From contig JIBW01000003.1 of the NCBI GenBank assembly GCA_012970285.1, positions 372,001-436,000 of the forward strand: 64,000 bases of DNA. The letters run 5' to 3'. Source of the stretch: Bacillaceae bacterium JMAK1. Lineage in GTDB: Bacteria > Bacillota > Bacilli > Bacillales > Marinococcaceae. The notes below the pieces were generated by a model. That model searched no databases and was not told the DNA's origin. It saw nothing but the letters and a program-made list of their open reading frames with translations. Of this stretch, positions 18,084 through 25,634 are shown piece by piece (within the stretch, counting starts at the first letter, position 1; each line of letters starts with the position of its first letter). A program made the translations under genes and the position numbers.

Positions 18084-18113
18084 ATCTTACCTCTTAGGTC
18101 AATAAAGGTCAAA
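18084..18113 (-). promoter_or_regulatory. clpP promoter overlapped by a CtsR operator
   Basis: On the minus strand TTGACC (18107-18112) and TAAGAT (18084-18089) are 17 bases apart, a good sigma-A promoter. The -35 lies inside the tandem heptad seen on the plus strand, AGGTCAATAAAGGTCAAA (18096-18113), which differs from the CtsR consensus (GGTCAAANANGGTCAAA) at one position. Confidence 0.85.
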
Positions 18114-18191
18114 TCAAACGCATACTCTCATTATATGATTTCCGATCTGCAAATTATTCAAACCCATCTAGCATGATTTTGTGATGTAACG

Positions 18192-18217
18192 TATAATATA
18201 GAAAAAGTTCAACTTTT
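18192..18217 (+). promoter_or_regulatory. sigL -10 box and adjoining 15-base palindrome
   Basis: TATAAT at 18192-18197 is followed at the expected start point by the palindrome AAAAGTTCAACTTTT (18203-18217), a possible operator. No good -35 element is seen. Confidence 0.35.
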
Positions 18218-18273
18218 AGACATAATTTGAAGACATGATTGACGATAGGCAATTCTTATAGGGGGAGATTGTA

Positions 18274-19611
18274 ATGAATCTGGAGATGGGCCTGTTCCAA
18301 CAACAGACGATGAAGCTAGTCATGACGCAGCAATTGCGCCAGGCGATCTCACTGTTGCAGTACTCATCATTAGAATTATCGGAATACATTGAGGATCAAG
18401 CCCTTGAGAACCCACTGCTTGAGGTATTAGAGTCAGAAGAAACACCGTTCATACCAGATGCTCCTGTTATGTGGAGAGACCGTGATGAATCTGGAGTTGA
18501 AAATGGTGCAGAATCGTTTTTAGAACAGATTAAAGAAAGTCGGACAGACTTGACCACGATCCTGTTTGAACAGTTGCAACATTTAAATATCAATAAAACG
18601 ACCCATGATCATATTACTTATTTAATTTATAACTTAAATGAACAAGGTTATTTACAAGTTGATGTTGATAAAGCAGTGAATGAAAGTAGTATGACACGAT
18701 CACAATTTCATAAAGCACTGTTTCATTTACAAGGGATGGAGCCAACTGGTGTAGGTGCAAGGGATTTAGCGGAGTCGCTATTGATTCAAATGCGTGAACA
18801 TCCTGAGGAGTTTGAACTTGCAGAAACGATCGTAGAATTTTATTTGCAACCGTTTGCAGAGAAGAAATGGAAAGCGTTAAGTGAAGAACTACAAGTGACG
18901 ATGAAAGAGTTGCAAGACGTTCATGATTACATTCAGCAGTTTAACCCGTGGCCAACACAAGGGATGGGTGGGGAGCAGCCACGTTTTATTACCCCAGATG
19001 TTTATGTTGTACGAGAAGATGATCAATGGCGGGTGCAATTAAACGATGAATCGTTACCGAGAATTCGCTTAAATCGTCAGTATCGGACTTTGTTAGAACA
19101 AAAGAATACCGAAAACAAGGAAGCTTTTGACTATGCTCATCAAAAGTATAAACAGCTCGTGTGGCTGTTAAAAAGCATTGATCAGAGACAACAGACTGTT
19201 CGTCTTGTTACGGAAGCCATTGTTGACTATCAACAGCCGTTTTTTGATACGGGCAATTTACGACCGATGACGCTCAGACATATTGCAGAAATGGCAGGCG
19301 TACATGAGTCCACAGTTTCAAGAACGACGACGTCGAAGTACATCCAAACCCCACGGGGATGTTTTGAGCTAAAGGCGTTCTTTAGTAAAGGGTTACAATG
19401 TACAGTTGGGGAAGATACTTCTGCGACCGTACTAAAGCAGTCGATACGTCAGTGGATTGAGGAAGAAGATAAGTGTAAGCCTTTATCCGATCAGAAGATC
19501 ACCGATCGATTACAAAGTGAGCAAGGGATTAAAGTTTCTCGCCGTGCAATCGCAAAGTATCGAGATGAATTAAAGATTCCTGCATCTTCTAAAAGAAAAC
19601 GCTTCGCTTAA
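18274..19611 (+). CDS. sigL: RNA polymerase sigma-54 factor
   Basis: A 445-residue RpoN/SigL protein. The Gln-rich region I (LFQQQTMKLVMTQQLRQAISLLQYSSLELSEYI) is recognised by enhancer-binding activators; the helix-turn-helix LRHIAEMAGVHESTVSRTTTSKYI lies near 335-358, and the RpoN box is SRRAIAKYRDELKIP near 423-437, where the usual ARRTVAKYR differs by two residues. In Bacillus SigL drives levan, arginine, acetoin and branched-chain amino acid catabolism. GGGGGAG gives the ribosome site. No sigma-54-dependent activator gene lies in this window. Confidence 0.95.
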   Translation: MNLEMGLFQQQTMKLVMTQQLRQAISLLQYSSLELSEYIEDQALENPLLEVLESEETPFIPDAPVMWRDRDESGVENGAESFLEQIKESRTDLTTILFEQLQHLNINKTTHDHITYLIYNLNEQGYLQVDVDKAVNESSMTRSQFHKALFHLQGMEPTGVGARDLAESLLIQMREHPEEFELAETIVEFYLQPFAEKKWKALSEELQVTMKELQDVHDYIQQFNPWPTQGMGGEQPRFITPDVYVVREDDQWRVQLNDESLPRIRLNRQYRTLLEQKNTENKEAFDYAHQKYKQLVWLLKSIDQRQQTVRLVTEAIVDYQQPFFDTGNLRPMTLRHIAEMAGVHESTVSRTTTSKYIQTPRGCFELKAFFSKGLQCTVGEDTSATVLKQSIRQWIEEEDKCKPLSDQKITDRLQSEQGIKVSRRAIAKYRDELKIPASSKRKRFA

Positions 19612-19639
19612 AGGTCGGTGTTTTTTACACCGACCTTTT
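19611..19639 (+). terminator. Intrinsic terminator after sigL
   Basis: AAGGTCGGTG and CACCGACCTT form a perfect stem, starting at the last base of the stop codon, with a T-rich loop and TTT tail. Confidence 0.8.
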
Positions 19640-19660
19640 ACAATGGAAAGGATTATAATA

Positions 19661-20044
19661 ATGAAAAATATGGCTCTACATAGTTTATTAGTATTCGCTT
19701 TTACAGTCTTGTTGATTAGTGATTTTTTCCCTGAATTTCCGGTACTCGGTGCTTTACCGGTCTCATTTCTATTCATCGTTATTATTGTGATTTATATTGT
19801 CATGTTTATAACGAAAGCGATTGATTCACGAGACCCACTCTACCGTTTTAAAACGCAGCTTTTTCTAACAACCTACCTTGTTGTGATGGTCTTTGCTTTA
19901 ACTGCATTAGGTGGTGAATCTGAGCTTGGGATTACACCTTATCATGAGATTTTCTGGTTTATTGTGATTGTTTCTTTCGGTGACCTACTATTCCAGTGGC
20001 GACGAGTGAAACGTCACCGTACAATGAACCCTGAAGACCAGTGA
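19661..20044 (+). CDS. Small membrane protein, unknown function
   Basis: A 127-residue protein with three hydrophobic segments (about 5-22, 30-50 and 60-80) and possibly a fourth near 95-113, ending in a basic and acidic tail. I do not recognise the family. GGAAAGGA at 19645-19652 favours the ATG at 19661 over one at 19643, which sits inside that site. It lies convergent to the small exporter gene with only two bases between them and no visible terminator. Confidence 0.6.
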   Translation: MKNMALHSLLVFAFTVLLISDFFPEFPVLGALPVSFLFIVIIVIYIVMFITKAIDSRDPLYRFKTQLFLTTYLVVMVFALTALGGESELGITPYHEIFWFIVIVSFGDLLFQWRRVKRHRTMNPEDQ

Positions 20045-20046
20045 AT

Positions 20047-20514
20047 TTACAAGTTTAAGAGGTTGCTTAACCACTCGGAAGCGAAGATTGATAAAAACAT
20101 CATTAGAATGGCAATGATGACGACAGCGATACTAACCCATAATGTTGCCTTGCCTTTAGAATCTTCAAACGAGACAATAGCAGTAGCGGTTAACTGGCTA
20201 CTAAGAAGGAAGGTTCCAAGAAGCGAGAGACCTGCTACACCGTATTTCGTGTAGAAATGCTCGAACTTAGGATTTGGTTGTCTTTTATTTCTTGTAGATC
20301 GGCGTTGGAATTTCAGTGATAACTTGCGGATAGCTTTCCCCAAAAAAACAAAAATGACAATGCTCATTATATTACCAGCAGTCGCGACAATGGTAGTAGT
20401 GACTGGATGTAAGTTAAAGAGTACAACCCCTGTTGGGATCGCGATCATGACTTCCATAAAAGGAATCAGGCTAGCGATGAAAATAAAGAAGTATTGTGAG
20501 AGATCGTTAAACAT
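20047..20514 (-). CDS. Small multidrug export family protein (COG2426-like)
   Basis: A 155-residue membrane protein with about five hydrophobic segments. IASLIPFMEVMIAIPTGVVLFNLHP near 11-35 and KYGVAGLSLLGTFLLSSQLTATAI are typical of the Sm_multidrug_ex/COG2426 family, whose transport function is poorly established. The ATG at 20514 has GGGAGG nine bases upstream; a TTG six bases earlier is too close to that site. It is divergent from a TetR-type regulator, with a perfect palindrome between them, so it is probably the regulated target. Confidence 0.7.
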   Translation of the reverse strand: MFNDLSQYFFIFIASLIPFMEVMIAIPTGVVLFNLHPVTTTIVATAGNIMSIVIFVFLGKAIRKLSLKFQRRSTRNKRQPNPKFEHFYTKYGVAGLSLLGTFLLSSQLTATAIVSFEDSKGKATLWVSIAVVIIAILMMFLSIFASEWLSNLLNL

Positions 20515-20534
20515 AAGCAATAACCTCCCTTTTT

Positions 20535-20558
20535 TTATTAAGTCAATTGACTTAATAA
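20535..20558. promoter_or_regulatory. Perfect 24-bp palindrome, probable TetR operator
   Basis: The half-site TTATTAAGTCAA is followed directly by its exact complement. The right half contains TTGACT (20548-20553), which with TATCAA 17 bases on could be the regulator promoter, so binding would block the regulator and probably the divergent exporter. Confidence 0.75.
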
Positions 20559-20606
20559 AAATTATAACGTATCAAATTGAGAAATGGCAAGAAAGTTGGA
20601 TGTAAC

Positions 20607-21197
20607 ATGCCAAAACGAGTGGACCACCACCAAAGAAAGCAAATGATCGCAAAAGCGGCTATGAAACTTATTGAACAAAAGGGAGCAGAGGCAACGACGC
20701 TTCGAGATATAGCAAAAGAAGTCGGGTTGTCACTTGGTTCCATTCAATACTATTTTCCAAAGCAAAGTGATTTATATCAATTTACGATGGAAACCTTGTT
20801 TCAAAGAACGAAGCAACGAATGAATGAAGTTGAACCTAATGGGACGTCTGCTTTTGATTATGCGGTTCAAATGATTGTGCAATATATACAAGTAGGCGAT
20901 CAAGAGCAGCGAATGGAAAACGCAATCTGGATTCAATTTGCCGTGATGGAACAAGAGGAGAATAAAGAGCTGTATCAACGGTTCACAACGATTTACCGTG
21001 AATTTCTTGAAACAGTTTTTGCTCAGTTACAGGAAGGGGACTGTTTGAAGGAAGGGTTAGACTTAGAAATAGAAATAAAAAAATTAGAGATTTATACAGA
21101 TGGACTCATTCTAAATGCAATTTCTAAGTTGAACGGCTTCAGTCAAACGGAAATTGAGACATACGTGCGCCACTATTTGGCTCATATTTGTCGGTAG
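20607..21197 (+). CDS. TetR/AcrR family transcriptional regulator
   Basis: A 196-residue protein with an N-terminal helix-turn-helix: MIAKAAMKLIEQKGAEATTLRDIAKEVGLSLGSIQYYFPKQSDLYQFTMETL (about 13-64), which contains the canonical GS-QYYFPSK-like motif. The ligand domain is variable and gives no hint of the inducer. The ATG at 20607 fits the usual TetR N-terminus; a longer reading from 20577 lacks support. It probably represses itself and the divergent small exporter through the 24-bp palindrome. Confidence 0.85.
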   Translation: MPKRVDHHQRKQMIAKAAMKLIEQKGAEATTLRDIAKEVGLSLGSIQYYFPKQSDLYQFTMETLFQRTKQRMNEVEPNGTSAFDYAVQMIVQYIQVGDQEQRMENAIWIQFAVMEQEENKELYQRFTTIYREFLETVFAQLQEGDCLKEGLDLEIEIKKLEIYTDGLILNAISKLNGFSQTEIETYVRHYLAHICR

Positions 21198-21774
21198 AAA
21201 CCATACATCCTGATACGTACTCAAAAATGAAGAGGCTTCGCCTATCGTGGGCGTTGCCTCAGCGGTTGTGCTGAACACGATTATCTCGAGGCAGTGAAAG
21301 TAATTTGTGAACAAAAAAAGTTTGTTTTGTTAAATTTCTGTAAAATAAATGTCTGATGCTCATTTATCCTCTTTACGTTTAGTACGATTTTGATATAATC
21401 TTCTTAACCCTCAGCAAGTACAGGGTTGAGACAGCATAGAATTGTAGAAGTTAATGTTTTTAAAGCGAATGATATCATAAAGAAAGATCGGGGGGATTTG
21501 CTTTGGGAAGGTGTTAGTGCTTACAAATGGATTACGTTTCCGATTTTCATCTTTTAGAAGTAATAGCGTTGGCCTCTCGAAGAATTCCGAGCCGATCGTA
21601 TCTAGATGAACGTATAAATGGTTTACTGATTTGAATAGAAGCACGCTAAAAGAAGTAAAATAGATGATGAATGTAAAATCATTCCTCTTGAAAAATAAAG
21701 GCAAAAAAGATAATTCAAAAATAAATGCATTTTCAAAAAACACGGAGGTGAATCCCTCTAATTGAGGGAAATAA
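21198..21774. other. Long intergenic leader upstream of the first CorC-type gene
   Basis: 577 bases without a supported gene. The first part (21232-21290) holds nested hairpins, including GAGGC/GCCTC and ATCGTG/CACGAT. A good promoter lies at 21372-21399, implying a transcribed 5' leader of about 370 bases. I see no known riboswitch pattern in it. The last 35 bases hold the start-site hairpin listed separately. Confidence 0.5.
21372..21399 (+). promoter_or_regulatory. Sigma-A promoter for the CorC-type gene pair
   Basis: TTTACG (21372-21377) and TATAAT (21394-21399) are 16 bases apart. The predicted start near 21406 leaves an unusually long leader. Confidence 0.6.
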
Positions 21775-21777
21775 TTG
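21743..21777 (+). promoter_or_regulatory. Hairpin between ribosome site and TTG start, first copy
   Basis: GGAGGTGA (21744-21751) is 26 bases from the TTG start, far too distant for normal initiation. Between them TCCCTC and GAGGGA (21753-21758, 21764-21769) form a hairpin that would bring the two to working distance. The same CCTC can instead pair with GAGG of the ribosome site, hiding it. The second CorC-type gene has the same arrangement. Confidence 0.7.
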
Positions 21778-23097
21778 GATTCAAGTACAATAATTAATCT
21801 TATTCTAATTGTGGTTTTCTTGGCATTAACTGCGTTCTTTGTAGCTTCGGAGTTTGCCGTAGTAAAGATTCGAAGTTCTAGAATTGAGCAATTAATTGCA
21901 GAAGGCAATAAAAAAGCAGTTGTCGCCAAAAAAATAACTCAAAATCTAGATTATTATTTATCGGCTTGTCAGCTCGGAATTACCGTGACAGCGTTAGGGC
22001 TTGGGGCACTAGGGAAACCAGCTGTCAGCAGTATCATGTATCCGGTGTTTGATTATTTTAACGTTTCACCTTCAATGTCGTCGGTGATTTCTTACGCGGT
22101 TGCTTTTCTTCTTGTCACGTATTTACACGTCGTGATTGGTGAAATGGCACCTAAAACGTTAGCCATTCAGTTTTCTGAGAAGATGACGTTACTGTTGTCT
22201 GGTCCCCTATACTGGTTCGGTAAAGTGATGTTTCCTTTTATCGTCACGCTAAATGGAGCTTCACGTATGTTGCTGCGGATGTTTGGTGTTAAACCAATGG
22301 GACATGATCAGGCTTACACTGAAGAGGAATTAAAGATTATTATGACTCAAAGCTATCAAGGTGGGACCATTGATAAAGAAGAGCTTCAATATATGGAGAA
22401 TGTGTTTTCGTTTGATGAACACGTTGCGAAGAACATTATGGTCCCACGAACAGAAATTGTAACAATTCAAGAAGGAATGACCAAAGAAGAGCTTATTACC
22501 ATTTTTGATGAATACAACTTTACGAGATACCCAGTCGTTGATGATGGAGACAAAGACAAAATTATCGGTGTTGTTAATGCGAAGAAAATGTTACAAGACA
22601 TCGTTGCCGGAAAAGATGTAGACATTAAATCGTATATGCGAGATCTCCCATTTATTCTAGAAGTGACGAGTATCCAAGATGTAATGGTCAGAATGCAACA
22701 AGATAAAGTCCAGATGGCGATTATTATTGATGAATTCGGTGGAACTTCCGGAATCGTTACGATGGAGGAAGTCATCGAAGAGTTAGTTGGGGAAATACGT
22801 GATGAGTTTGATGAAGATGAAGAGAGTGATATTGAATACGTAGCAAAAGGTGTTTATTTCATTAACGGTCGTGTCTTACTTGATGATCTAGAAGAGCAGT
22901 TCGGGCTAGAGTTTGATAATCGGGGGCAAATCGACACCATTGGTGGGTGGATTCAGTACCAGACCCAAGAAATTGATGAATCCAATCACAAAGTCGAAGT
23001 GAAAATGGATGAACATCGATGGTCTGTAGTTGAAGCCGACCATCACCAAATTAAAAAAGTGAAATTCAAACAGCATATATCAGCGACACAACTTTAA
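21775..23097 (+). CDS. CNNM/CorC-type (HlyC/CorC family) membrane transporter
   Basis: A 440-residue protein. An N-terminal DUF21/CNNM transmembrane domain (about 1-190: ALTAFFVASEFAVVKIRSSRIEQLIAEG, LDYYLSACQLGITVTALGLGALG, HVVIGEMAPKTLAIQ) is followed by two CBS domains (about 215-340, MVPRTEIVTI, FTRYPVVD, GTSGIVTMEEVIEELVGEI) and a C-terminal CorC_HlyC domain (about 355-435). Relatives export magnesium or sodium. The start is TTG at 21775, directly after an in-frame TAA; the peptide MDSSTIINLILIVVFLALTAFF begins as in other Bacillus members, which supports it despite the distant ribosome site. It is followed by a shorter paralog. Confidence 0.88.
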   Translation: MDSSTIINLILIVVFLALTAFFVASEFAVVKIRSSRIEQLIAEGNKKAVVAKKITQNLDYYLSACQLGITVTALGLGALGKPAVSSIMYPVFDYFNVSPSMSSVISYAVAFLLVTYLHVVIGEMAPKTLAIQFSEKMTLLLSGPLYWFGKVMFPFIVTLNGASRMLLRMFGVKPMGHDQAYTEEELKIIMTQSYQGGTIDKEELQYMENVFSFDEHVAKNIMVPRTEIVTIQEGMTKEELITIFDEYNFTRYPVVDDGDKDKIIGVVNAKKMLQDIVAGKDVDIKSYMRDLPFILEVTSIQDVMVRMQQDKVQMAIIIDEFGGTSGIVTMEEVIEELVGEIRDEFDEDEESDIEYVAKGVYFINGRVLLDDLEEQFGLEFDNRGQIDTIGGWIQYQTQEIDESNHKVEVKMDEHRWSVVEADHHQIKKVKFKQHISATQL

Positions 23098-23118
23098 CAA
23101 AAAGCATACTAAAAACTG

Positions 23119-23156
23119 TGGAGGTGAGTCCCTCTCATCCTGAGAGGGAATAATTG
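23119..23156 (+). promoter_or_regulatory. Hairpin between ribosome site and TTG start, second copy
   Basis: GGAGGTGA (23120-23127) is separated from TTG (23154) by an 8-bp stem, TCCCTCTC/GAGAGGGA (23129-23136, 23142-23149), with loop ATCCT. The stem is two pairs longer than in the first copy with compensating changes. GAGG (23121-23124) could alternatively pair with CCTC (23131-23134). Confidence 0.7.
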
Positions 23157-24212
23157 GATCTATTTATTCTTGTTAATCTGTTTTTTGTAGCGTTATTTAT
23201 TGTCTTAACTGGTGTTTTTGTAGGTGGCGAATTTGCCATTCTTAAGGTTCGTATGTCAAGAATTGATCAACTCATTGCAGAAGGCAATAAAAAAGCTATA
23301 CTAGCAAAAAAGGTTGCTCATAACCTTGATTATTACTTGTCGGCCTGTCAGTTAGGAATTACAATTACAGCCTTAGTATTAGGTGCACTCGGTGAACCTA
23401 CGGTTCAGAGAATGCTTCGCCCTGTGTTTGATTACTATAGCGTTTCTGATGCGATGGCCACGGTTCTTTCTTATGCAATCGCACTTGCTTTAGTAACATT
23501 TCTCCATGTGGTCATTGGCGAGCTTGCACCAAAAACTTTAGCGATCCAATTCCCTGAAAAAATGACATTATTACTCGCACCACCACTCTATTGGTTCGGT
23601 GTCATCATGGGACCATTTATTAGTATTCTAAACGGCTCTGCAAGGCGAATTCTCGGATGGTTTGGGGTAAAACCAGCTGGGCATGAAACGGCCTATTCCG
23701 AAGAAGAATTAAGGTTAATCGTTTCGGATAGTTATAAAAGTGGCCAAATCAATCAAACAGAACTTGCCTATTTAGAGAACTTCTTTTCATTTGATGGAAG
23801 AACGATGAATGAGATTATGGTCCCAAGAGAACGAATGATCACGTTGAAGGTTGGAATGGAGATTGACGAGATCCTTCAAACCATTGAAGATCACGGATAC
23901 ACACGCTACCCAGTTATGGACAATGAGAATGACCAACTTCTCGGCTTTCTTAATACGAAAGAAATGTTAACGAGCATTGCAGCGGGTCGTAACGGTGGGA
24001 TTAAACAGTTCCTTCATGAGATTCCTCATGTGAAAGCTTCAATGGCAATTCAAGATGTGTTCTTGAAGATGAAGAAAGCTCGAACGCATATTGTCGTCGT
24101 AACAGACTCTCAAGGCAAAATGATCGGACTTGCAACGATGGATGACATCCTTACCGAAATTGTCGGAGAAATGCGCGACGAATATGATGATCATGCAGGT
24201 CTTGTAACGTAA
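23154..24212 (+). CDS. CNNM/CorC-type transporter, short paralog lacking the C-terminal domain
   Basis: A 352-residue paralog of the gene 56 bases upstream, closely alike throughout the DUF21 membrane domain (VGGEFAILKVRMSRIDQLIAEGNKKAI, HVVIGELAPKTLAIQ) and the CBS pair (MVPRERMITL, YTRYPVMD, LATMDDILTEIVGEM). It stops right after the second CBS domain, so the roughly 90-residue CorC_HlyC domain of its neighbour is missing. GG-to-TG changes at the second CBS core (DSQGKMIGLATM for DEFGGTSGIVTM) suggest altered ligand binding. Start is TTG behind the same hairpin leader, so both copies are probably controlled alike, perhaps as a hetero-oligomer. Confidence 0.85.
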   Translation: MDLFILVNLFFVALFIVLTGVFVGGEFAILKVRMSRIDQLIAEGNKKAILAKKVAHNLDYYLSACQLGITITALVLGALGEPTVQRMLRPVFDYYSVSDAMATVLSYAIALALVTFLHVVIGELAPKTLAIQFPEKMTLLLAPPLYWFGVIMGPFISILNGSARRILGWFGVKPAGHETAYSEEELRLIVSDSYKSGQINQTELAYLENFFSFDGRTMNEIMVPRERMITLKVGMEIDEILQTIEDHGYTRYPVMDNENDQLLGFLNTKEMLTSIAAGRNGGIKQFLHEIPHVKASMAIQDVFLKMKKARTHIVVVTDSQGKMIGLATMDDILTEIVGEMRDEYDDHAGLVT

Positions 24213-24230
24213 TAAAGAGTACAATCACAC

Positions 24231-24265
24231 AAAGAAACGCACCCTTTAAAGGTGCGTTTCTTTGT
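24231..24265. terminator. Bidirectional terminator between CorC paralog and PadR operon
   Basis: AAAGAAACGCACC and GGTGCGTTTCTTT form a perfect 13-bp stem with a 7-base loop. The stop codon of the minus-strand gene lies inside the stem. Confidence 0.85.
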
Positions 24266-24866
24266 TTCGTCTATAAAAGTAAGTCATTGAAAGCGGCCAC
24301 CAAAGCACAGCAAAGATTGGGTAGACAGCCCAAATTTCATAGGGGCTTGTGATGATATTGATCGCAATAAAAAAGATACTCGTCGTCGTTGCCATTAGAT
24401 AAGAATAACGAATAGGGCGATCAATCCATTGTCTTGTGAATGGCCACCAAATCAATGCGAAGAGTAGAAAGATGCTCCAAGGAAAACGGTCATCATAAAC
24501 CAGATTTAGCATTACATAATATCCGCCAACGATAAGAAAGCTAATCCATGCAAAGCGTTTTGTTTTAAATAGATAGGGGTACCAAGCGGATAGTGGCCAC
24601 CAAATGAGAGGAAGGGTATAGAGAACCCACAAATATTCTGGTGTCTCAATGAAATTTATTGCGGTGAACAACCCTATAATCCAAATCGCCCCTATGGTAC
24701 TGTAAGTCGGATGTGGCAGTAAAGAGAAAGGCCACAACAATAAAAATAAAGCCACGTAAATGGACCAACTCATACTAGGGTTCAACAACAGATCAAGTGT
24801 GATAAAGACGATAGCAATGATCGAAGTTGCGAGTAGTACCGCAGTCAATTCGGATCGTCGGCTCAC
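24246..24866 (-). CDS. Membrane protein of four 2TM-like repeats (PadR operon)
   Basis: A 206-residue protein made of four similar units of about 50 residues, each with two hydrophobic helices and ending in an (L/I)WWP motif: WSIYVALFLLLWPFSLL, LWVLYTLPLIWWPLSAWY, WSIFLLFALIWWPFTRQW, and IWAVYPIFAVLWWPLSMTY. The preceding gene has one copy of the same unit. They resemble the short 2TM domain often found beside PadR regulators. Function unknown; there is no ATPase or catalytic motif. One base separates it from the upstream gene, so it is in the PadR operon. Confidence 0.7.
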   Translation of the reverse strand: MSRRSELTAVLLATSIIAIVFITLDLLLNPSMSWSIYVALFLLLWPFSLLPHPTYSTIGAIWIIGLFTAINFIETPEYLWVLYTLPLIWWPLSAWYPYLFKTKRFAWISFLIVGGYYVMLNLVYDDRFPWSIFLLFALIWWPFTRQWIDRPIRYSYLMATTTSIFFIAINIITSPYEIWAVYPIFAVLWWPLSMTYFYRRNKETHL

Positions 24867-24867
24867 G

Positions 24868-25287
24868 TTACTGGTCCTCCGTACGTTTGTAAACGAACGT
24901 CATTGCAAGTGGCCACCAAAGAATGGCGAACGTCGGATAGATAAACCAAATCGTTTCAGGTGTGTAGTAGAAATTGATAAACAGAAACAGCAAAATAACG
25001 AGCGAGCTACCCCATAGGGAAAAGTGTAAATTTAATTTTGCTTTTTTCTTTTTTGTAAGTGATCGATTGGTGGGAAACGATTCCCGTAGTTCGGCTTTTA
25101 ATTCTTCGGCATCTCCAAATTCAACTATGGCTTTATTGATTGCGTCTTCTTCTGACTTTCCCGTTTCCATTAAGTCGCGTACCTTTTCTTCTAAGTTCCA
25201 GCATAAGTCATGAAGCATGGCTTCTTTTTCTTCGCTGTTAGGGATGTCACGAAAAAGATGTTCGACATGAGCGCGTATGTCTTTCAT
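24868..25287 (-). CDS. Permease-prefix plus 2TM membrane protein (PadR operon)
   Basis: A 139-residue protein. The soluble N-terminal part (about 1-70, HVEHLFRDIPNSEEKEAMLHDLCWNLEEKVRDLMETGKSEEDAINKAIVEFGD) is the helical permease-prefix domain common next to PadR regulators. A basic linker KKKKAK leads to two membrane helices ending TIWFIYPTFAILWWPLAMTF, one copy of the repeat found four times in the next gene. Its ATG overlaps the padR stop (ATGA). The pattern regulator, prefix protein, membrane protein is common in Bacilli and usually linked to envelope stress; function is inference. Confidence 0.75.
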   Translation of the reverse strand: MKDIRAHVEHLFRDIPNSEEKEAMLHDLCWNLEEKVRDLMETGKSEEDAINKAIVEFGDAEELKAELRESFPTNRSLTKKKKAKLNLHFSLWGSSLVILLFLFINFYYTPETIWFIYPTFAILWWPLAMTFVYKRTEDQ

Positions 25288-25613
25288 TTATTTCCCTCCA
25301 AAAATACATCTACAATTTCTTTCATTTCAAGCCATTCATGTTTTAGTTCTTGTAAGTATGCTTTCCCAAGAATCGTGATGGCATAATACTTTCGTTTGCC
25401 GCCGTGTGATTCGGTGCCAAAGTAAGAATGAATCAACTCTTTTCGCTCTAACCGTTGAAAGGCGGCATAAAGGGTCGCTTCTTTAATCATGAAGCGTTCA
25501 TTTGTTCGCAAGCTGATCTCTTTAGAAATCTCATAACCGTAACGATCTTTTTCGACGATAAGCGTCAAAATAATGCTATCTAGGTGTCCTCGTAGCAAGT
25601 CACTTCGTACCAC
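25284..25613 (-). CDS. PadR family transcriptional regulator
   Basis: A 109-residue winged-helix protein: RSDLLRGHLDSIILTLIVEKDRYGYEISKEI (2-32), then IKEATLYAAFQRLERKELIHSYFGTESHGGKRKYYAITILGKAYL (about 43-88), with the conserved Tyr in ATLYAAFQRLE and the wing GGKRKYY. This is the short PadR type without the long C-terminal dimerisation arm. Start is GTG with GAAAGGA upstream. Two palindromic sites precede it, which argues for autoregulation of the three-gene operon. Confidence 0.9.
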   Translation of the reverse strand: MVRSDLLRGHLDSIILTLIVEKDRYGYEISKEISLRTNERFMIKEATLYAAFQRLERKELIHSYFGTESHGGKRKYYAITILGKAYLQELKHEWLEMKEIVDVFLEGNK

Positions 25614-25634
25614 AACGCACGGTCCTTTCTGTGT

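Noticed and set aside
21400-21740. Magnesium (M-box) or manganese (yybP-ykoY) riboswitch in the long leader
   Set aside because: Neither the conserved core nor the terminator of these classes could be recognised by eye, although a metal-transporter gene follows.
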